Shown here in pieces: positions 16,316 to 25,995 of a DNA stretch of 64,000 bases. The DNA is taken from NCBI GenBank assembly GCA_035559535.1, contig DATMBG010000042.1, forward strand, positions 1 through 64,000. The letters are read 5' to 3'. Source of the DNA: Candidatus Limnocylindrales bacterium. Its GTDB lineage: Bacteria > Moduliflexota > Moduliflexia > Moduliflexales > JAUQPW01. The position numbers were made by a program, and so were the translations under genes. The notes beneath the pieces were generated by a model. The model did no database searches. It saw only the letters and a program-made list of their open reading frames with translations, and had not been told where the DNA came from. Position 1 is the first letter of the stretch, and the number at the start of each line of letters is the position of its first letter.

Positions 16316-17788
16316 CTATCCTGGAAATTCTAAAGCCCGTTGAAGAGCTCTAAGATTTATCGGCTTGGTAAAGTGATGGTCAAAGCCGGCTTCTCGGGCT
16401 CGTTGTGGGTCTTCTTTTTGTCCATAGCCTGTCAAGGCGATCAATACTACCTGAGAGAGCTGAGGTTCCTGTCGAAATCGTCGGGCTACTTCGTAGCCGT
16501 TTATTCCCGGTAGATCAATATCCAGTAACACAACTTCCGGTCGATAAGAGGTCGCCAACTCAATGGCCGTTGGGCCATCCTGGGCGATCTGGACCTCATG
16601 GCCCCATAACTTCAAGAGCTTACCCAAACTAACCGCCGCGTCGGTATTGTCGTCTACCACCAGGATGCGTCGATGGGGAGGGTTCTTGCCCCCGGAGGCA
16701 GGTTGAAATTTTTTCCAGGGGGTTTCTGGCGAAACCGACAAAAGGGGTAGTTGGACAACAAATTCACTTCCCTGGCCCGGGCCTGCGCTGTAAGCAGAGA
16801 TCTTTCCACCGTGCAGTTCTACCAGACTCCGTACCAGCGTAAGTCCTATTCCCAGACCTCCCCGTAATCGATCTTGAGAGCCATTCACCTGCGTGAAGAG
16901 ATCAAAAATACGATCCACCATCTCTGGAGGAATGCCTATTCCGGTATCTCGCACCCGAAGTACGGCCTTTTCTCCTTCTCGATAAACCGTCAGCCAGATC
17001 TGACCCCCGGGATCTGTATATTTGGCGGCATTATTTAACAGGTTGACCAGAACCTGCTCCAACCGAACAGGATCGGCTTCTAGATACAAAGGTTCTGAAG
17101 GTAAAGAAACCGATACCTTATGTTTACGGGCTTCGATAAAAGGACGGCTGGTATCCAAGGCATGAGTGACAACCGTGGTCAGGTCCAGAAGTTCCTTACA
17201 TAACTCGATTTTCCCACAGGTGATTCGGGAAATATCCAGCAGATCTTCAACCAATCGGTTCATGTGCCGAAGCTGTCGTTCCACCACTTCTACAGGCCAC
17301 CTGAGATCTGGGTTATGGGTATTTTCCAGACGCAATATTTGAACAGCATTCAAGCTAGAGGTAAGAGGGTTGCGTAGCTCATGGGCGAGCATGGCCAGAA
17401 AGGTATTTTTGCGTTTATCGGCTTCTGCCAGTTCTGCCACCCGCTGTTTAAGCTCTTTCTCTAATCGCCTCCGGGTCTCAGTAAGGGAACTGATCAAAAG
17501 AGCTACGAGCACAAATACACTAAGCTCCAGCATATCATCTAATCCAAAAGTCAGGGAGTGGGTTGGAGGCATAAAAAAATAGTCGATCATCCAAGCAGAT
17601 AGAAAGGTTGCCCATAATCCCGGTCCCAGGCCTCCATACCAGCTACTAATGGTCACAGCCGCAAAAAACAATGGATCGGCGCTTGGTTCAATCAGTGGCC
17701 ATAACCCATAAGTTAACAACAGAGCCAGAATCACAACTGATATAGCCATTCCATAACGTAACCAGATGGGGTTTGTTGTTTCCGGCAT
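16316..17788 (-). CDS. Membrane hybrid histidine kinase with receiver
   Basis: 490-aa sensor kinase fused to a receiver. Residues about 10-105 are a DUF4118/KdpD-like four-helix membrane sensor (ISSWYGGLGPGLWATFLSAW). A short coiled coil leads to HisKA with the H-box MLAHELRNPL near 133-142, then HATPase_c with N-box NLLNNAAKYTDPGG near 250, G1 VRDTGIGIPPE and G2 GGLGIGLTLV near 305-315. A receiver domain occupies about 374-488 with acidic pair DD, phospho-acceptor LLDIDLPG and KP loop. There is no output domain, so phosphotransfer to another protein is expected. Input unknown. Confidence 0.88.
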   Translation of the reverse strand: MPETTNPIWLRYGMAISVVILALLLTYGLWPLIEPSADPLFFAAVTISSWYGGLGPGLWATFLSAWMIDYFFMPPTHSLTFGLDDMLELSVFVLVALLISSLTETRRRLEKELKQRVAELAEADKRKNTFLAMLAHELRNPLTSSLNAVQILRLENTHNPDLRWPVEVVERQLRHMNRLVEDLLDISRITCGKIELCKELLDLTTVVTHALDTSRPFIEARKHKVSVSLPSEPLYLEADPVRLEQVLVNLLNNAAKYTDPGGQIWLTVYREGEKAVLRVRDTGIGIPPEMVDRIFDLFTQVNGSQDRLRGGLGIGLTLVRSLVELHGGKISAYSAGPGQGSEFVVQLPLLSVSPETPWKKFQPASGGKNPPHRRILVVDDNTDAAVSLGKLLKLWGHEVQIAQDGPTAIELATSYRPEVVLLDIDLPGINGYEVARRFRQEPQLSQVVLIALTGYGQKEDPQRAREAGFDHHFTKPINLRALQRALEFPG

Positions 17789-18105
17789 ATCTTCCCTCCT
17801 ACTCTAGGAACAGATACCGACAAAATAATATCTTTATCATACGTCGACCGATCGGGAAGTACAAGAAATTTTTCTGGGAAGTTCGAGGACGAGAACTTCA
17901 ACAAACCATAGAGTAATTTTATTAAATAATGTAATTTATTCTATAAGGATTTTATATTTCGGTAAGATAAGTAAGGGTTACCCGTTTATGCCGGTTAATT
18001 TACTGCGAAGTATGGTACCTGGAAAAGCCTTTATTCTAAATTGCAGGAATCCCACCGCGATATGGGTTGAGCCTCTGCCCTGTCTCGGGGGGTGGAGGTC
18101 GGATC
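17789..18105. other. Intergenic region between divergent kinase and mgtE
   Basis: AT-rich in its middle (17910-17960). I looked for an M-box Mg2+ riboswitch ahead of mgtE and could not align one. No gene or clear promoter is claimed. Confidence 0.4.
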
Positions 18106-19443
18106 ATGTCATCTAAGCTTCAACAGGATAAAATGGAGGATTCTTTTACCTCCGATGAGCTTCGGGAAGCATGGCCTCTGCTTTTAACGGTAGATCGTGT
18201 GGAGTTTTTTAAACAGCTGCCTCAGGAAGATGCCGAGGAGTTCTTCTTCAGTTTGCAGGCCAGAGAACAGTTAGAGCTTTTATTGGCCCTTAAGCCGACA
18301 GAACGCCGGACCTGGATGCGATTGCTGGAACCGGATGATGCAGCGGATGTGATTCAAGAAGCCCCTCCCGAGGAAAGAGAGGGCCTTCTTGCCCTTCTCG
18401 ATGATACCACCCGCAAGGAAGTGTCTGCGCTTCTTGCCTATGCCGAGGATGAAGCCGGTGGATTGATGAATCCCCGTTATGCCAGAGTCCGTCCGGATAT
18501 GACCGTGGATGAGGCCATCAGTTACCTGCGAAAGCAAGCGCGGGAACGGGTTGAGACCATTTATTATGCTTATGTATTGGATGCCCAACAGCATTTGCTG
18601 GGAGTCGTATCGTTTCGTGAGCTTTTCTCAGCCCAGGGGAATAAAAAAATTCGGGATGTGATGCGCACCGATGTGATCTCTGTACCCGAGGATATGGATC
18701 AGGAAGCGGTAAGTCGTTTATTGGCCCAGTATGACCTGATGGCTATTCCGGTTGTGGATGGTGAAGGACGTATGAAGGGGATTGTAACTGTGGATGACAT
18801 TGTAGACGTCGTTCAGGAGGTGGCCACAGAAGATATTCAAAAAATCGGTGGTATGGAGGCCCTGGATGCTCCCTATCTAAGGATTGAGTTCTGGCGTATG
18901 ATCAAGAAGCGGGCCGGCTGGCTTTCCGCTCTTTTCCTGGGTGAGATGCTGACCGCTACGGCCATGAGTTACTATGAGCAGGAAATTGCACGGGCCGTTG
19001 TACTGGCTCTTTTCATCCCGCTGATTATCAGCAGTGGGGGAAATTCAGGCTCCCAGGCCTCTACTCTGGTGATTCGGGCTATGGCCCTGGAAGAGATCCG
19101 ACTACGGGATTGGTGGCGAGTACTTTTTCGGGAGTTTTTGGCAGGGATCGCCTTGGGGGTTATTTTAGGAACCATCGGTCTCATGCGTATTCTCCTGTGG
19201 CCGTCTAAACAAACCATCTACGGAGAACATTACCTCATGGTTGGCCTTACCGTTGCCTGTAGCCTGATCGGTGTGGTAACCTTTGGAACCCTCGCCGGTT
19301 CTGCACTTCCCTTCATCCTCAGACGATTGGGATTTGACCCGGCCAGTGCCTCCGCTCCGTTTGTGGCAACCCTGGTCGATGTTTCCGGACTCGTTATCTA
19401 TTTCACTATCGCCAGTCTCATATTAAAAGGAACCCTGCTGTAA
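18106..19443 (+). CDS. mgtE: Magnesium transporter MgtE
   Basis: Mg2+ channel of the inner membrane, 445 aa. The N-terminal MgtE_N superhelix covers about 15-125 (RLLEPDDAADVIQEAPPEER, LAYAEDEAGGLMNPRY), two CBS domains about 130-260 (DVISVPEDMDQEAVSRLLAQ), and the five-helix pore domain about 290-445 with the diagnostic IPLIISSGGNSGSQASTLVI and a final DVSGLVIYFTIASLIL. The CBS and N domains sense cytosolic Mg2+ in studied homologues. ATG 18106 follows GGTGGAGG; a longer in-frame start at 18067 has no ribosome site. Confidence 0.93.
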   Translation: MSSKLQQDKMEDSFTSDELREAWPLLLTVDRVEFFKQLPQEDAEEFFFSLQAREQLELLLALKPTERRTWMRLLEPDDAADVIQEAPPEEREGLLALLDDTTRKEVSALLAYAEDEAGGLMNPRYARVRPDMTVDEAISYLRKQARERVETIYYAYVLDAQQHLLGVVSFRELFSAQGNKKIRDVMRTDVISVPEDMDQEAVSRLLAQYDLMAIPVVDGEGRMKGIVTVDDIVDVVQEVATEDIQKIGGMEALDAPYLRIEFWRMIKKRAGWLSALFLGEMLTATAMSYYEQEIARAVVLALFIPLIISSGGNSGSQASTLVIRAMALEEIRLRDWWRVLFREFLAGIALGVILGTIGLMRILLWPSKQTIYGEHYLMVGLTVACSLIGVVTFGTLAGSALPFILRRLGFDPASASAPFVATLVDVSGLVIYFTIASLILKGTLL

Positions 19444-19657
19444 GCCTCCGAAACTTTCTTTATCTAAAAGAGCAGAATAAAGCTAACGACGAATCCTTCA
19501 AGTTTTTTCCTTGATTTTTTTAACTAGAAGATATTACGTAGCTATGAGTTCTTTGCCACTGGCGAATTCCGAATGAAGACTCGTATATTGTAAGTACTGA
19601 GTTTAATTTCTGTTAAGGTTTAGTACTTTGTAAAGCTAGATTTGAATAAGCGTTCTG

Positions 19658-19909
19658 CCCTCATCCCCAACTTCCTTCTCCCGAGGCTTCGGGAGGGGGA
19701 CCAGGGGCACACGCGCCAGGATAAGCTGAAAAGCCCCATCAGGGGCAGACAGTTGGGAGCCCCCGACTTGCGTCGGGAGATTCAGAATTTTTTTCAAGCT
19801 CCCTGGCAGCGCCTGTTAAACAGGTTGCCCCGCTGGGGCTAACCAAATTGTCAACCGGAGACGGTTAACCTACTTATCCCGGTGCGTAGAAGGGCCGGGG
19901 TGAGGGTAA
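19658..19909. repeat. Composite nested inverted-repeat element
   Basis: Outer ends CCCTCATCCCC and GGGGTGAGGG enclose nested inverted repeats: GCGCCAGGATAAG near 19713 against CTTATCCCGGTGCG near 19879, and GTTAAACAGG and GGTTAACC words inside. The 25 bp at 19713-19737 recur exactly at 36289-36313. Small frames through it are repeat translation. The rest of 19444-19980 holds nothing recognised. Confidence 0.65.
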
Positions 19910-19980
19910 AGAGTTCTGCTGATTTAATTTAGTACGGGTCGTTTTCAATAATTTCAATAAAAAAAGAGGTGTAAACAACT

Positions 19981-20463
19981 ATGGACATTATGGAATCGGG
20001 TGGATCCTGGAGTTCAGGATATCTTCTCTCTAAATTAGAAGAAGCTATTGCCTGGGCAAGGAAATATTCCATCTTTCAATACCCCTTTGTAACGGCCTGT
20101 TGCGGTATGGAGTATATGGCAACAGCCTGTTCCCATTATGATATTGACCGGTTTGGGGCCGGGTTACCCAGGTTTTCACCCCGTCAGGCAGATGTACTTT
20201 TTGTGGTGGGTACCATCAGCCACAAGCTGGCTCCAGTACTTAAAAAAGTCTATGACCAGATGTGCGAACCTAAATGGGTCGTTGCTTTTGGCGTATGTAC
20301 CTGTACGGGAGGTTTTTACGATAACTATGCGACGGTTCAAGGGATCGATACCATTATTCCGGTGGACATCTACATACCGGGTTGCCCGCCACGTCCCGAA
20401 ACCGTCCTGGATGGTCTCATGAAACTCCAGGAAAAAATCCAAAAACAAAAACAACTGGTTTAA
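19981..20463 (+). CDS. nuoB: NADH-quinone oxidoreductase subunit B
   Basis: Complex I connecting subunit that carries cluster N2, the last Fe-S centre before quinone; 160 aa. Cluster ligands are visible as TACCGMEYM (Cys40-Cys41), FGVCTCTGG (Cys106) and IPGCPPRPE (Cys135). The residues GVCTCTGG replace the more usual GACASSGG, as in some deeply branching lineages. First gene of a plus-strand nuo run; no nuoA precedes it. nuoC starts 13 nt after its stop. Confidence 0.95.
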   Translation: MDIMESGGSWSSGYLLSKLEEAIAWARKYSIFQYPFVTACCGMEYMATACSHYDIDRFGAGLPRFSPRQADVLFVVGTISHKLAPVLKKVYDQMCEPKWVVAFGVCTCTGGFYDNYATVQGIDTIIPVDIYIPGCPPRPETVLDGLMKLQEKIQKQKQLV

Positions 20464-20476
20464 TAGGGAAAACACC

Positions 20477-20968
20477 ATGAGTGACGAAAGCCTTACCCTT
20501 CAGCTCCTGAAAGAGCAATTCCCGGATAAAATTATAGAAACCCATTCTTATCGTGGGGATGATACGGCCATTGTAAAGAAGGAAGCCATTCTGGAAGTTC
20601 TAAAATTCCTTAAAGAAGATGCCCGGTTGAAATATAATTTTTTGATGGATCTGGCCGGAGTGGATTATTTGACCTATAAAAAGGACCCTCGGTTTGAGGT
20701 GGTGTATCATCTTTACTCGTTGGAGTATAACCGACGTGTACGGATCAAAGCTCCGGTTGATGAAGATGATCCGGTAATTGATTCTGCAACCCCGCTATGG
20801 GAGGCTGCTAACTGGTATGAGCGCGAAGTTTGGGATATGTTTGGAATTAAATTTAGGGGCCACCCCAACCTCAAACGGTTGTTGATGTATGAAGAGTTTG
20901 TCGGACATCCTCTCAGAAAGGATTATCCCATAAACAAACGCCAACCCCTTATAGGACCAAAGATTTAA
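20477..20968 (+). CDS. nuoC: NADH-quinone oxidoreductase subunit C
   Basis: 30-kDa peripheral subunit of complex I, 163 aa. The family signature is clear: EREVWDMFGIKFRGHPNLKR near 115-134 and HPLRKDYP near 147. It is separate from NuoD, unlike the NuoCD fusion of enterobacteria. The first 80 residues (DLAGVDYL, VVYHLYSLEYNRRVRIKAPV) align with the usual N-terminal domain. Confidence 0.94.
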   Translation: MSDESLTLQLLKEQFPDKIIETHSYRGDDTAIVKKEAILEVLKFLKEDARLKYNFLMDLAGVDYLTYKKDPRFEVVYHLYSLEYNRRVRIKAPVDEDDPVIDSATPLWEAANWYEREVWDMFGIKFRGHPNLKRLLMYEEFVGHPLRKDYPINKRQPLIGPKI

Positions 20969-21039
20969 GTCCTGAAGGTTGAGTACCGGGTGCTGAGAGA
21001 AAAGCTTCACTGAGTACTCCCTACTCAATCCTCAGGACT
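20968..21039. repeat. Hairpin at the nuoC-nuoD junction
   Basis: Arms 20968-20985 and 21022-21039 match inverted in 16 of 18 positions (AGTCCTGAAGGTTGAGTA at the left). Built from GAGTAC and CTCAGGACT words. Lies within the operon, so read-through must occur. Confidence 0.75.
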
Positions 21040-21053
21040 CAGGACTTATAGGT

Positions 21054-22397
21054 GTGTCAGATCTGAGTAAAGAACTTAAGACAAAACATATGTTTTTAAA
21101 CATGGGTCCCTCGCATCCGGCCATGCATGGGATTATCCGTATCATATTGGAACTGGACGGGGAGACGGTGGTCAATTCCGAGGTAGAGATCGGATACCTC
21201 CACCGGTGCTTTGAGAAACATGCAGAAAACAGTACCTACAACCAGGTAATTCCTTATACGGACCGGTTAAATTATGTGTCTCCACTGATTAATAATGTAG
21301 GCTACGCCCTGGCGGTGGAGAAACTTCTGGGAATAGAGGTCCCCGAGCGATGTAAATATATCCGGGTTATCATGAGTGAGATTTCCCGGATTACAGATCA
21401 CCTGACCTGTATCGGAGCCTCTGCCATGGAGTTGGGTGCCTTTACGGCCTTTCTTTATATGATCAAAGCCCGGGAGCTCCTCTATGAGCTTATCGAAGCG
21501 GTGACCGGAGCTCGATTGACCATTTCGTACACCCGGGTAGGTGGCGTAAAGGCAGACCTGCCGGAAGGATTTGCCCAAAGGACGAAACAGGCCTTTGCAA
21601 AGGTCCGGGAAATCCTGGATGAGGTCGACAAGCTTCTCACACGGAACCGCATTTTTATGGACCGAATGAAAGGAGTGGGTGTCATTTCCAAAGAAGATGC
21701 CATCAGTTATGGGTTTACAGGCCCTCTCCTTCGAGCCTTGGGGGTGGAGTATGATGTACGAAAAGCCAATCCTTATTTGGTTTACGACAGGCTAGACTTT
21801 AAAATTCCCCTGGGTTCCAACGGGGATAATTACGACCGGTACCTGGTTCGCATGGCAGAAATGGAACAAAGTATGCGAATTGTAGAGCAGGCTTTGGAAC
21901 AGATACCTTCAGGACCTATCAACGTGGATCACCGGGGGGAGATTTTGATACAACCAGCGGATATGGTCGATCGAGCCAAATTGGGACAAACTAAAGATCT
22001 CCTTATTACGGAGATTTCCCTTTCACCCAATTTGGAAGGATCCGAGGAAAAGGTCTATCCGGCCATTAATGCCAACGAAAAACGGGTTGTCTTACCTCCC
22101 AAGGAAGAAACCTACGGCAATATCGAAGGACTCATGAATCACTTCATGTTGATTATGGATGGGTGGGGAATCCGACCCCCCAAAGGGGAAGTTTATTTCC
22201 CTGTGGAAGGAGCCAATGGAGAGTTGGGGTTTTATATCATCAGTGATGGAACCGATAAACCGTACCGCGTACGGGTCCGACCTCCGTGTTTTCAATTAAC
22301 CGCAGCCCTCCCTAAGATGATCAATGGCGGCATGGTTGCCGATATTATTCCCACGTTCGGGTCTATTAACATGATTGGAGGAGAATTGGATCGATGA
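21054..22397 (+). CDS. nuoD: NADH-quinone oxidoreductase subunit D
   Basis: 49-kDa subunit forming the quinone pocket with NuoB; 447 aa, a little longer than the usual 390-420. Signatures: LNMGPSHPAMHG near 15-26, GYLHRCFEKHAENSTYNQ near 44-62, and the C-terminal DIIPTFGSINMIGGELDR. It evolved from the NiFe-hydrogenase large subunit but lacks the hydrogenase Cys pairs, as expected. The start is GTG at 21054. The stop TGA overlaps the nuoE ATG, and shows UGA working as a stop here. Confidence 0.95.
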   Translation: MSDLSKELKTKHMFLNMGPSHPAMHGIIRIILELDGETVVNSEVEIGYLHRCFEKHAENSTYNQVIPYTDRLNYVSPLINNVGYALAVEKLLGIEVPERCKYIRVIMSEISRITDHLTCIGASAMELGAFTAFLYMIKARELLYELIEAVTGARLTISYTRVGGVKADLPEGFAQRTKQAFAKVREILDEVDKLLTRNRIFMDRMKGVGVISKEDAISYGFTGPLLRALGVEYDVRKANPYLVYDRLDFKIPLGSNGDNYDRYLVRMAEMEQSMRIVEQALEQIPSGPINVDHRGEILIQPADMVDRAKLGQTKDLLITEISLSPNLEGSEEKVYPAINANEKRVVLPPKEETYGNIEGLMNHFMLIMDGWGIRPPKGEVYFPVEGANGELGFYIISDGTDKPYRVRVRPPCFQLTAALPKMINGGMVADIIPTFGSINMIGGELDR

Positions 22398-22912
22398 GCT
22401 TGTTAGAGATTTCTACCGAAGATAAATCCGTAAAACCCTCTATTTCGTTTTCCCCGGAGGCTAAAGCCAAATTTGAAAAGATCTTGACCCTCTATCCACC
22501 GGGTACGCAAGCGCCTTTACTTCCGGTACTCCATCTGGCTCAGGAGGAGTTTGGCTATCTTTCTCTGGAGGTTCAAGAATACGTTGCAAAGCTGATGAAT
22601 CTGCCGGTTACAACCGTCCATGAAGTTGTATCCTTTTATACCCTCTTTAAAAAGGAGCCTACCGGAAAGTATTGGATCCAGGTCTGTACCAATCTTTCTT
22701 GTAACCTGAGGGGTTGTGAGAAAATCGTCGATTACATCTCCAGAAAGCTGGGAATTCAGGTCGGACAGACCACGCCTGACAAGAAATTTACTTTGACCAC
22801 CGTAGAATGTTTATGTGCCTGTGAAATGGCTCCTATGATGCAGATCAACGAAGACTACTATGGCTATCTTACAGAAGCCAGGGTTGATGAAATTTTGGAT
22901 AACTTGAGGTAG
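22394..22912 (+). CDS. nuoE: NADH-quinone oxidoreductase subunit E
   Basis: 24-kDa thioredoxin-like [2Fe-2S] subunit, 172 aa, holding cluster N1a in the NADH-dehydrogenase module. Ligands: CTNLSCNLRGCE near 100-111 and ECLCACEMAPMM near 137-148. The N-terminal helical bundle (LPVLHLAQEEFGYLSLEVQE) is complete. The ATG overlaps the nuoD stop by 4 nt, indicating translational coupling. Confidence 0.95.
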   Translation: MSLLEISTEDKSVKPSISFSPEAKAKFEKILTLYPPGTQAPLLPVLHLAQEEFGYLSLEVQEYVAKLMNLPVTTVHEVVSFYTLFKKEPTGKYWIQVCTNLSCNLRGCEKIVDYISRKLGIQVGQTTPDKKFTLTTVECLCACEMAPMMQINEDYYGYLTEARVDEILDNLR

Positions 22913-22931
22913 GTCAAACGCCTCGTTTGAC
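22913..22931. repeat. GTCAAACG palindrome directly after nuoE stop
   Basis: GTCAAACG-CCT-CGTTTGAC, beginning on the base after TAG. Identical in placement to copies at 16296 and 53530. Confidence 0.8.
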
Positions 22932-22935
22932 ATTT

Positions 22936-23008
22936 GAGACCGGAGACTTGAAACGAGAGACCGGAAGCTCGATTTTCCAGCCTCTCGCCTCAAGTTTCCT
23001 GCCTCTCA
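22936..23008. repeat. Hairpin at the nuoE-nuoF junction
   Basis: Left arm GAGACCGGAGACTTGAAA... (from 22936) and right arm ...CTCAAGTTTCCTGCCTCTC (to 23007) pair imperfectly over about 26 bp, most differences being transitions that still allow G-U pairs. Confidence 0.65.
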
Positions 23009-23011
23009 GGG

Positions 23012-24289
23012 ATGGCTGAACTGGTTTTAACTAAAAACTTTGGGGTTCCGGATTTTCACAAGATCGAGGGGTACATCCGGTGCGGTGGTTACGAGGGTTT
23101 GAAAAAAACACTGGAAGAATTTACACCGGATCAGGTGATTGAAGAAGTAAAAAAATCCAACCTGCGCGGACTGGGAGGAGCCGGTTTCTCAACCGGAATG
23201 AAGTGGAGTTTTGTTCCCAAGGATTCTCCAAAGCCCAAGTATTTGGTGATTAATGCCGATGAAGGGGAACCGGGAACCTTTAAAGATCGATACCTCCTTG
23301 AAAAAGCCCCCCATATGCTTATCGAAGGAGCCGTCATTGCTGCTTACGCCGTGGGAATCCATACGGCCTACGTGTATATTCGGGGAGAATACGTAAAGCC
23401 CGCGAAAATTCTCCAAAATGCCATTGAAGAAGCCTATGCACATGGATTTTTGGGGAAAAATATTCTGGGAAAAGGGTTCGATCTGGACCTGATCATCCAT
23501 CGAGGTGCAGGGGCCTATATCTGTGGAGAGGAAACCGGATTACTGGAATCCCTGGAAGGAAAGAAAGGGTGGCCCAGACTTAAACCCCCCTTTCCGGCTA
23601 TTGTTGGACTTTTTAAATGCCCCACCGTCGTGAACAATGTAGAAACCCTTTCCCAATTACCCCATATCATGAAAAATGGGGCAGCCTGGTTTGCCAATAT
23701 CTGCCAGGGAGCTCCCAAATGCGGTGGAACCCGAATCTTTAGTGTAAGCGGCCATGTCAACAGACCCGGGATTTATGAATTACCTCTGACCGTGACCCTG
23801 CGGGAAATTATCTACGACCATGCCGGGGGAATTCCAGGTGGAAAAAAACTCAAAGCCGTTATACCGGGAGGTTCTTCCGCACCGGTATTAACCGCCGATG
23901 AAATCGATGTGAAAATGGATTTTGATTCCCTCATGGCCGCAAAAACCATGGGGGGATCGGGGGGCGTAATCGTCATGGATGAAGATACCTGTATGGTCAA
24001 GGCGCTCTATGTCCTTGCTAAATTCTATGCCCATGAATCCTGCGGTCAGTGTACCCCCTGTCGGGAGGGAACCGGCTGGATTGCTAAGATTTTACACCGA
24101 CTGGTCCACGGGGAAGGCCGTCCTGGAGATCCAGACACCCTTAAATCAGTAGCCGATAATATCGCAGGTAATACCATCTGCCCCTTCGGAGATGGGGCAG
24201 CCTGGCCGGTTCAAAGTTTTGTGAAAAAGTTCCGAAGCGAGTTCGAATACCACGCCAAGGAAAGAAAGTGTGATATTTTAAAGACATAA
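23012..24289 (+). CDS. nuoF: NADH-quinone oxidoreductase subunit F
   Basis: 51-kDa flavoprotein where NADH is oxidised; 425 aa. The NADH/FMN region reads RGLGGAGFSTGMKWSFVP near 52-69 and NADEGEPGTFKDR near 80-92; GAGAYICGEETGLLESLEG near 168-186; and cluster N3 ligands ESCGQCTPCREG near 342-353 with a last Cys in NTICPFGDG near 392. Partner of NuoE and NuoG in the input module. Confidence 0.96.
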   Translation: MAELVLTKNFGVPDFHKIEGYIRCGGYEGLKKTLEEFTPDQVIEEVKKSNLRGLGGAGFSTGMKWSFVPKDSPKPKYLVINADEGEPGTFKDRYLLEKAPHMLIEGAVIAAYAVGIHTAYVYIRGEYVKPAKILQNAIEEAYAHGFLGKNILGKGFDLDLIIHRGAGAYICGEETGLLESLEGKKGWPRLKPPFPAIVGLFKCPTVVNNVETLSQLPHIMKNGAAWFANICQGAPKCGGTRIFSVSGHVNRPGIYELPLTVTLREIIYDHAGGIPGGKKLKAVIPGGSSAPVLTADEIDVKMDFDSLMAAKTMGGSGGVIVMDEDTCMVKALYVLAKFYAHESCGQCTPCREGTGWIAKILHRLVHGEGRPGDPDTLKSVADNIAGNTICPFGDGAAWPVQSFVKKFRSEFEYHAKERKCDILKT

Positions 24290-24370
24290 CCCACGAAGAA
24301 CCGGAAGGGTCCATCGGCAGAAAGACTTTTTTCCCCTGCCTGCTTCTTCAGGTTCCTCGGGGTTCATGTT
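24290..24370. repeat. Imperfect hairpin at the nuoF-nuoG junction
   Basis: CACGAAGAACCGGAAG at the left and CTTCTTCAGGTTCCTCGGGG at the right form an imperfect stem. Third junction of the same operon with its own unrelated palindrome. Confidence 0.5.
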
Positions 24371-24375
24371 CTCTT

Positions 24376-25995
24376 ATGCCCACATTAACCATTGACGGAA
24401 AAGAAATCACTGTTGAAAAGGGAACAACGATTATCCAGGCAGCCGAAAAACTGGGAATCGAAATTCCTCGCTATTGTTACCATCCGGGACTCAGTATAGC
24501 CGGAAACTGTCGGATGTGCCTGGTGGAGATTGAAAAGTCCCCTAAACTCCAGATCTCCTGTTATACCCAGGCTGCGGATGGAATGGTCGTTCATACGACC
24601 AGTGAGAAGGTGAAAGCGGCCAGGCGGGCTATCCTGGAATTTTTATTGATTAATCACCCGGTAGATTGTCCCGTTTGCGATCAGGCCGGTGAATGCTGGC
24701 TTCAAATTTATTATATGGAACACGGATTGTATAACTCCCGGTTCATGGAAAATAAAGTTCGTAAACACTTCAAAGCCACCCCGATCGGACCCTGGGTTAA
24801 TCTGGATTCAGAACGCTGTATCCTCTGTTCCCGCTGCGTCCGATTTACCAGTGAAATAACCAAAACCTATGAGCTGGCCCTGGTGAACCGGGGAGATCAC
24901 TCGGAAATTACCATATTCCCGGGTAAAGAGTTGAACAATAAATACTCCGGAAACGTAGTAGATATTTGTCCAGTCGGAGCCTTAACCGATCGAGATTTTC
25001 GGTTCCAGTGCCGGGTCTGGTATCTGGATAAACAGGAATCCATCTGCCCCGGATGTAGTCGGGGCTGCAACATTGAAATCCACTATAACGTTCAACGCGC
25101 CCACCACGCCGGAGGACGTAGAGTTTTAAGAATAAAACCACGTTTTAACCCCGAGGTCAATAAATGGTGGATCTGCGATGAAGGACGCTATGGCTACAAA
25201 TTTATAGATGATAAAAGCCGGATTCAAATGCCTTATCTGCAAGAAGGAGAAGTTCTGGTGGAAACAGATTGGAAAGTAGTACTGGATAAGGTGGCTTCAA
25301 CCCTTCGGTCGATTCTTACCACCTACGGAACCGAAAGTATTGGGGTTATCGCATCTCCTCAGTTAACCAACGAAGATCTCTACCTCATCCGAAAGCTCTT
25401 TGTGGAAGACCTCAGACTCCCCCACGTGGATTTTAAGGTTCCTGTGAAAGAGAAAGGGTACGAAGATGATTTTCTGATCAAAGCCGACAAGAACCCTAAC
25501 ACCCGGGGGGCTGAAGAGCTTGGGTTGGGAGCCAGAGAAGGCTCTTTGAATGTGGAAAATATGCTGGAAGCAGCCGGTACGGGCAGACTCAAGGCTTTGT
25601 ATGTCTTCGGACAGGATCTAACCAACTTCTTTGGAGAAGAAAAAATTAAAGAGATCGCTTCTCGCCTGGAGTTACTGGTTTTCCAGGGAAGTAATCTGAA
25701 TCCAACCGGACAATACGCCCATGTCATCCTACCCTCCGCTACCTATGCGGAGAAAGATGGTACATTTACCAACTTTGAAGGTCGGGTTCAACGGATCTAC
25801 AAAGCCGTGGAACCTTTAGGAGAATCCTTACCGGATTGGGAAATCATCATTAAACTGGCCAGGTTGATGGGATTTTCTTATCCTTATCAATCCGCCCGGG
25901 AAATCTTCGAAGAAATCGCAACGGTGATTCCTGCTTTTAACGGGTTGAGTTATAAGGTAATCGGCAGTCAGGGTGCAAAGCTCGCAACAGTCTGA
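24376..25995 (+). CDS. nuoG: NADH-quinone oxidoreductase subunit G, short form
   Basis: 75-kDa type Fe-S subunit carrying electrons from FMN toward NuoI; 539 aa, clearly shorter than the roughly 900-aa E. coli form. Residues 1-80 are a [2Fe-2S] ferredoxin (PRYCYHPGLSIAGNCRMC), followed by the His/Cys cluster (HPVDCPVCDQAGEC near 94-107), the 4Fe-4S motif CILCSRCVRF near 150 and a molybdopterin-oxidoreductase-type 4Fe-4S site CPGCSRGCN near 224. The remaining C-terminal molybdopterin-like domain is truncated. Ends in TGA. Confidence 0.93.
   Translation: MPTLTIDGKEITVEKGTTIIQAAEKLGIEIPRYCYHPGLSIAGNCRMCLVEIEKSPKLQISCYTQAADGMVVHTTSEKVKAARRAILEFLLINHPVDCPVCDQAGECWLQIYYMEHGLYNSRFMENKVRKHFKATPIGPWVNLDSERCILCSRCVRFTSEITKTYELALVNRGDHSEITIFPGKELNNKYSGNVVDICPVGALTDRDFRFQCRVWYLDKQESICPGCSRGCNIEIHYNVQRAHHAGGRRVLRIKPRFNPEVNKWWICDEGRYGYKFIDDKSRIQMPYLQEGEVLVETDWKVVLDKVASTLRSILTTYGTESIGVIASPQLTNEDLYLIRKLFVEDLRLPHVDFKVPVKEKGYEDDFLIKADKNPNTRGAEELGLGAREGSLNVENMLEAAGTGRLKALYVFGQDLTNFFGEEKIKEIASRLELLVFQGSNLNPTGQYAHVILPSATYAEKDGTFTNFEGRVQRIYKAVEPLGESLPDWEIIIKLARLMGFSYPYQSAREIFEEIATVIPAFNGLSYKVIGSQGAKLATV

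Noticed and set aside
17789-18105. M-box Mg2+ riboswitch before mgtE
   Set aside because: Conserved M-box blocks could not be aligned.
19642-19842. 66-residue frame before nuoB
   Set aside because: Pure translation of the nested inverted-repeat block; no ribosome site or family.
22395-25995. General reassignment of UGA to an amino acid
   Set aside because: nuoD and nuoG, among others, end in TGA at the expected family length, so UGA is a stop by default; only five special sites are read through.
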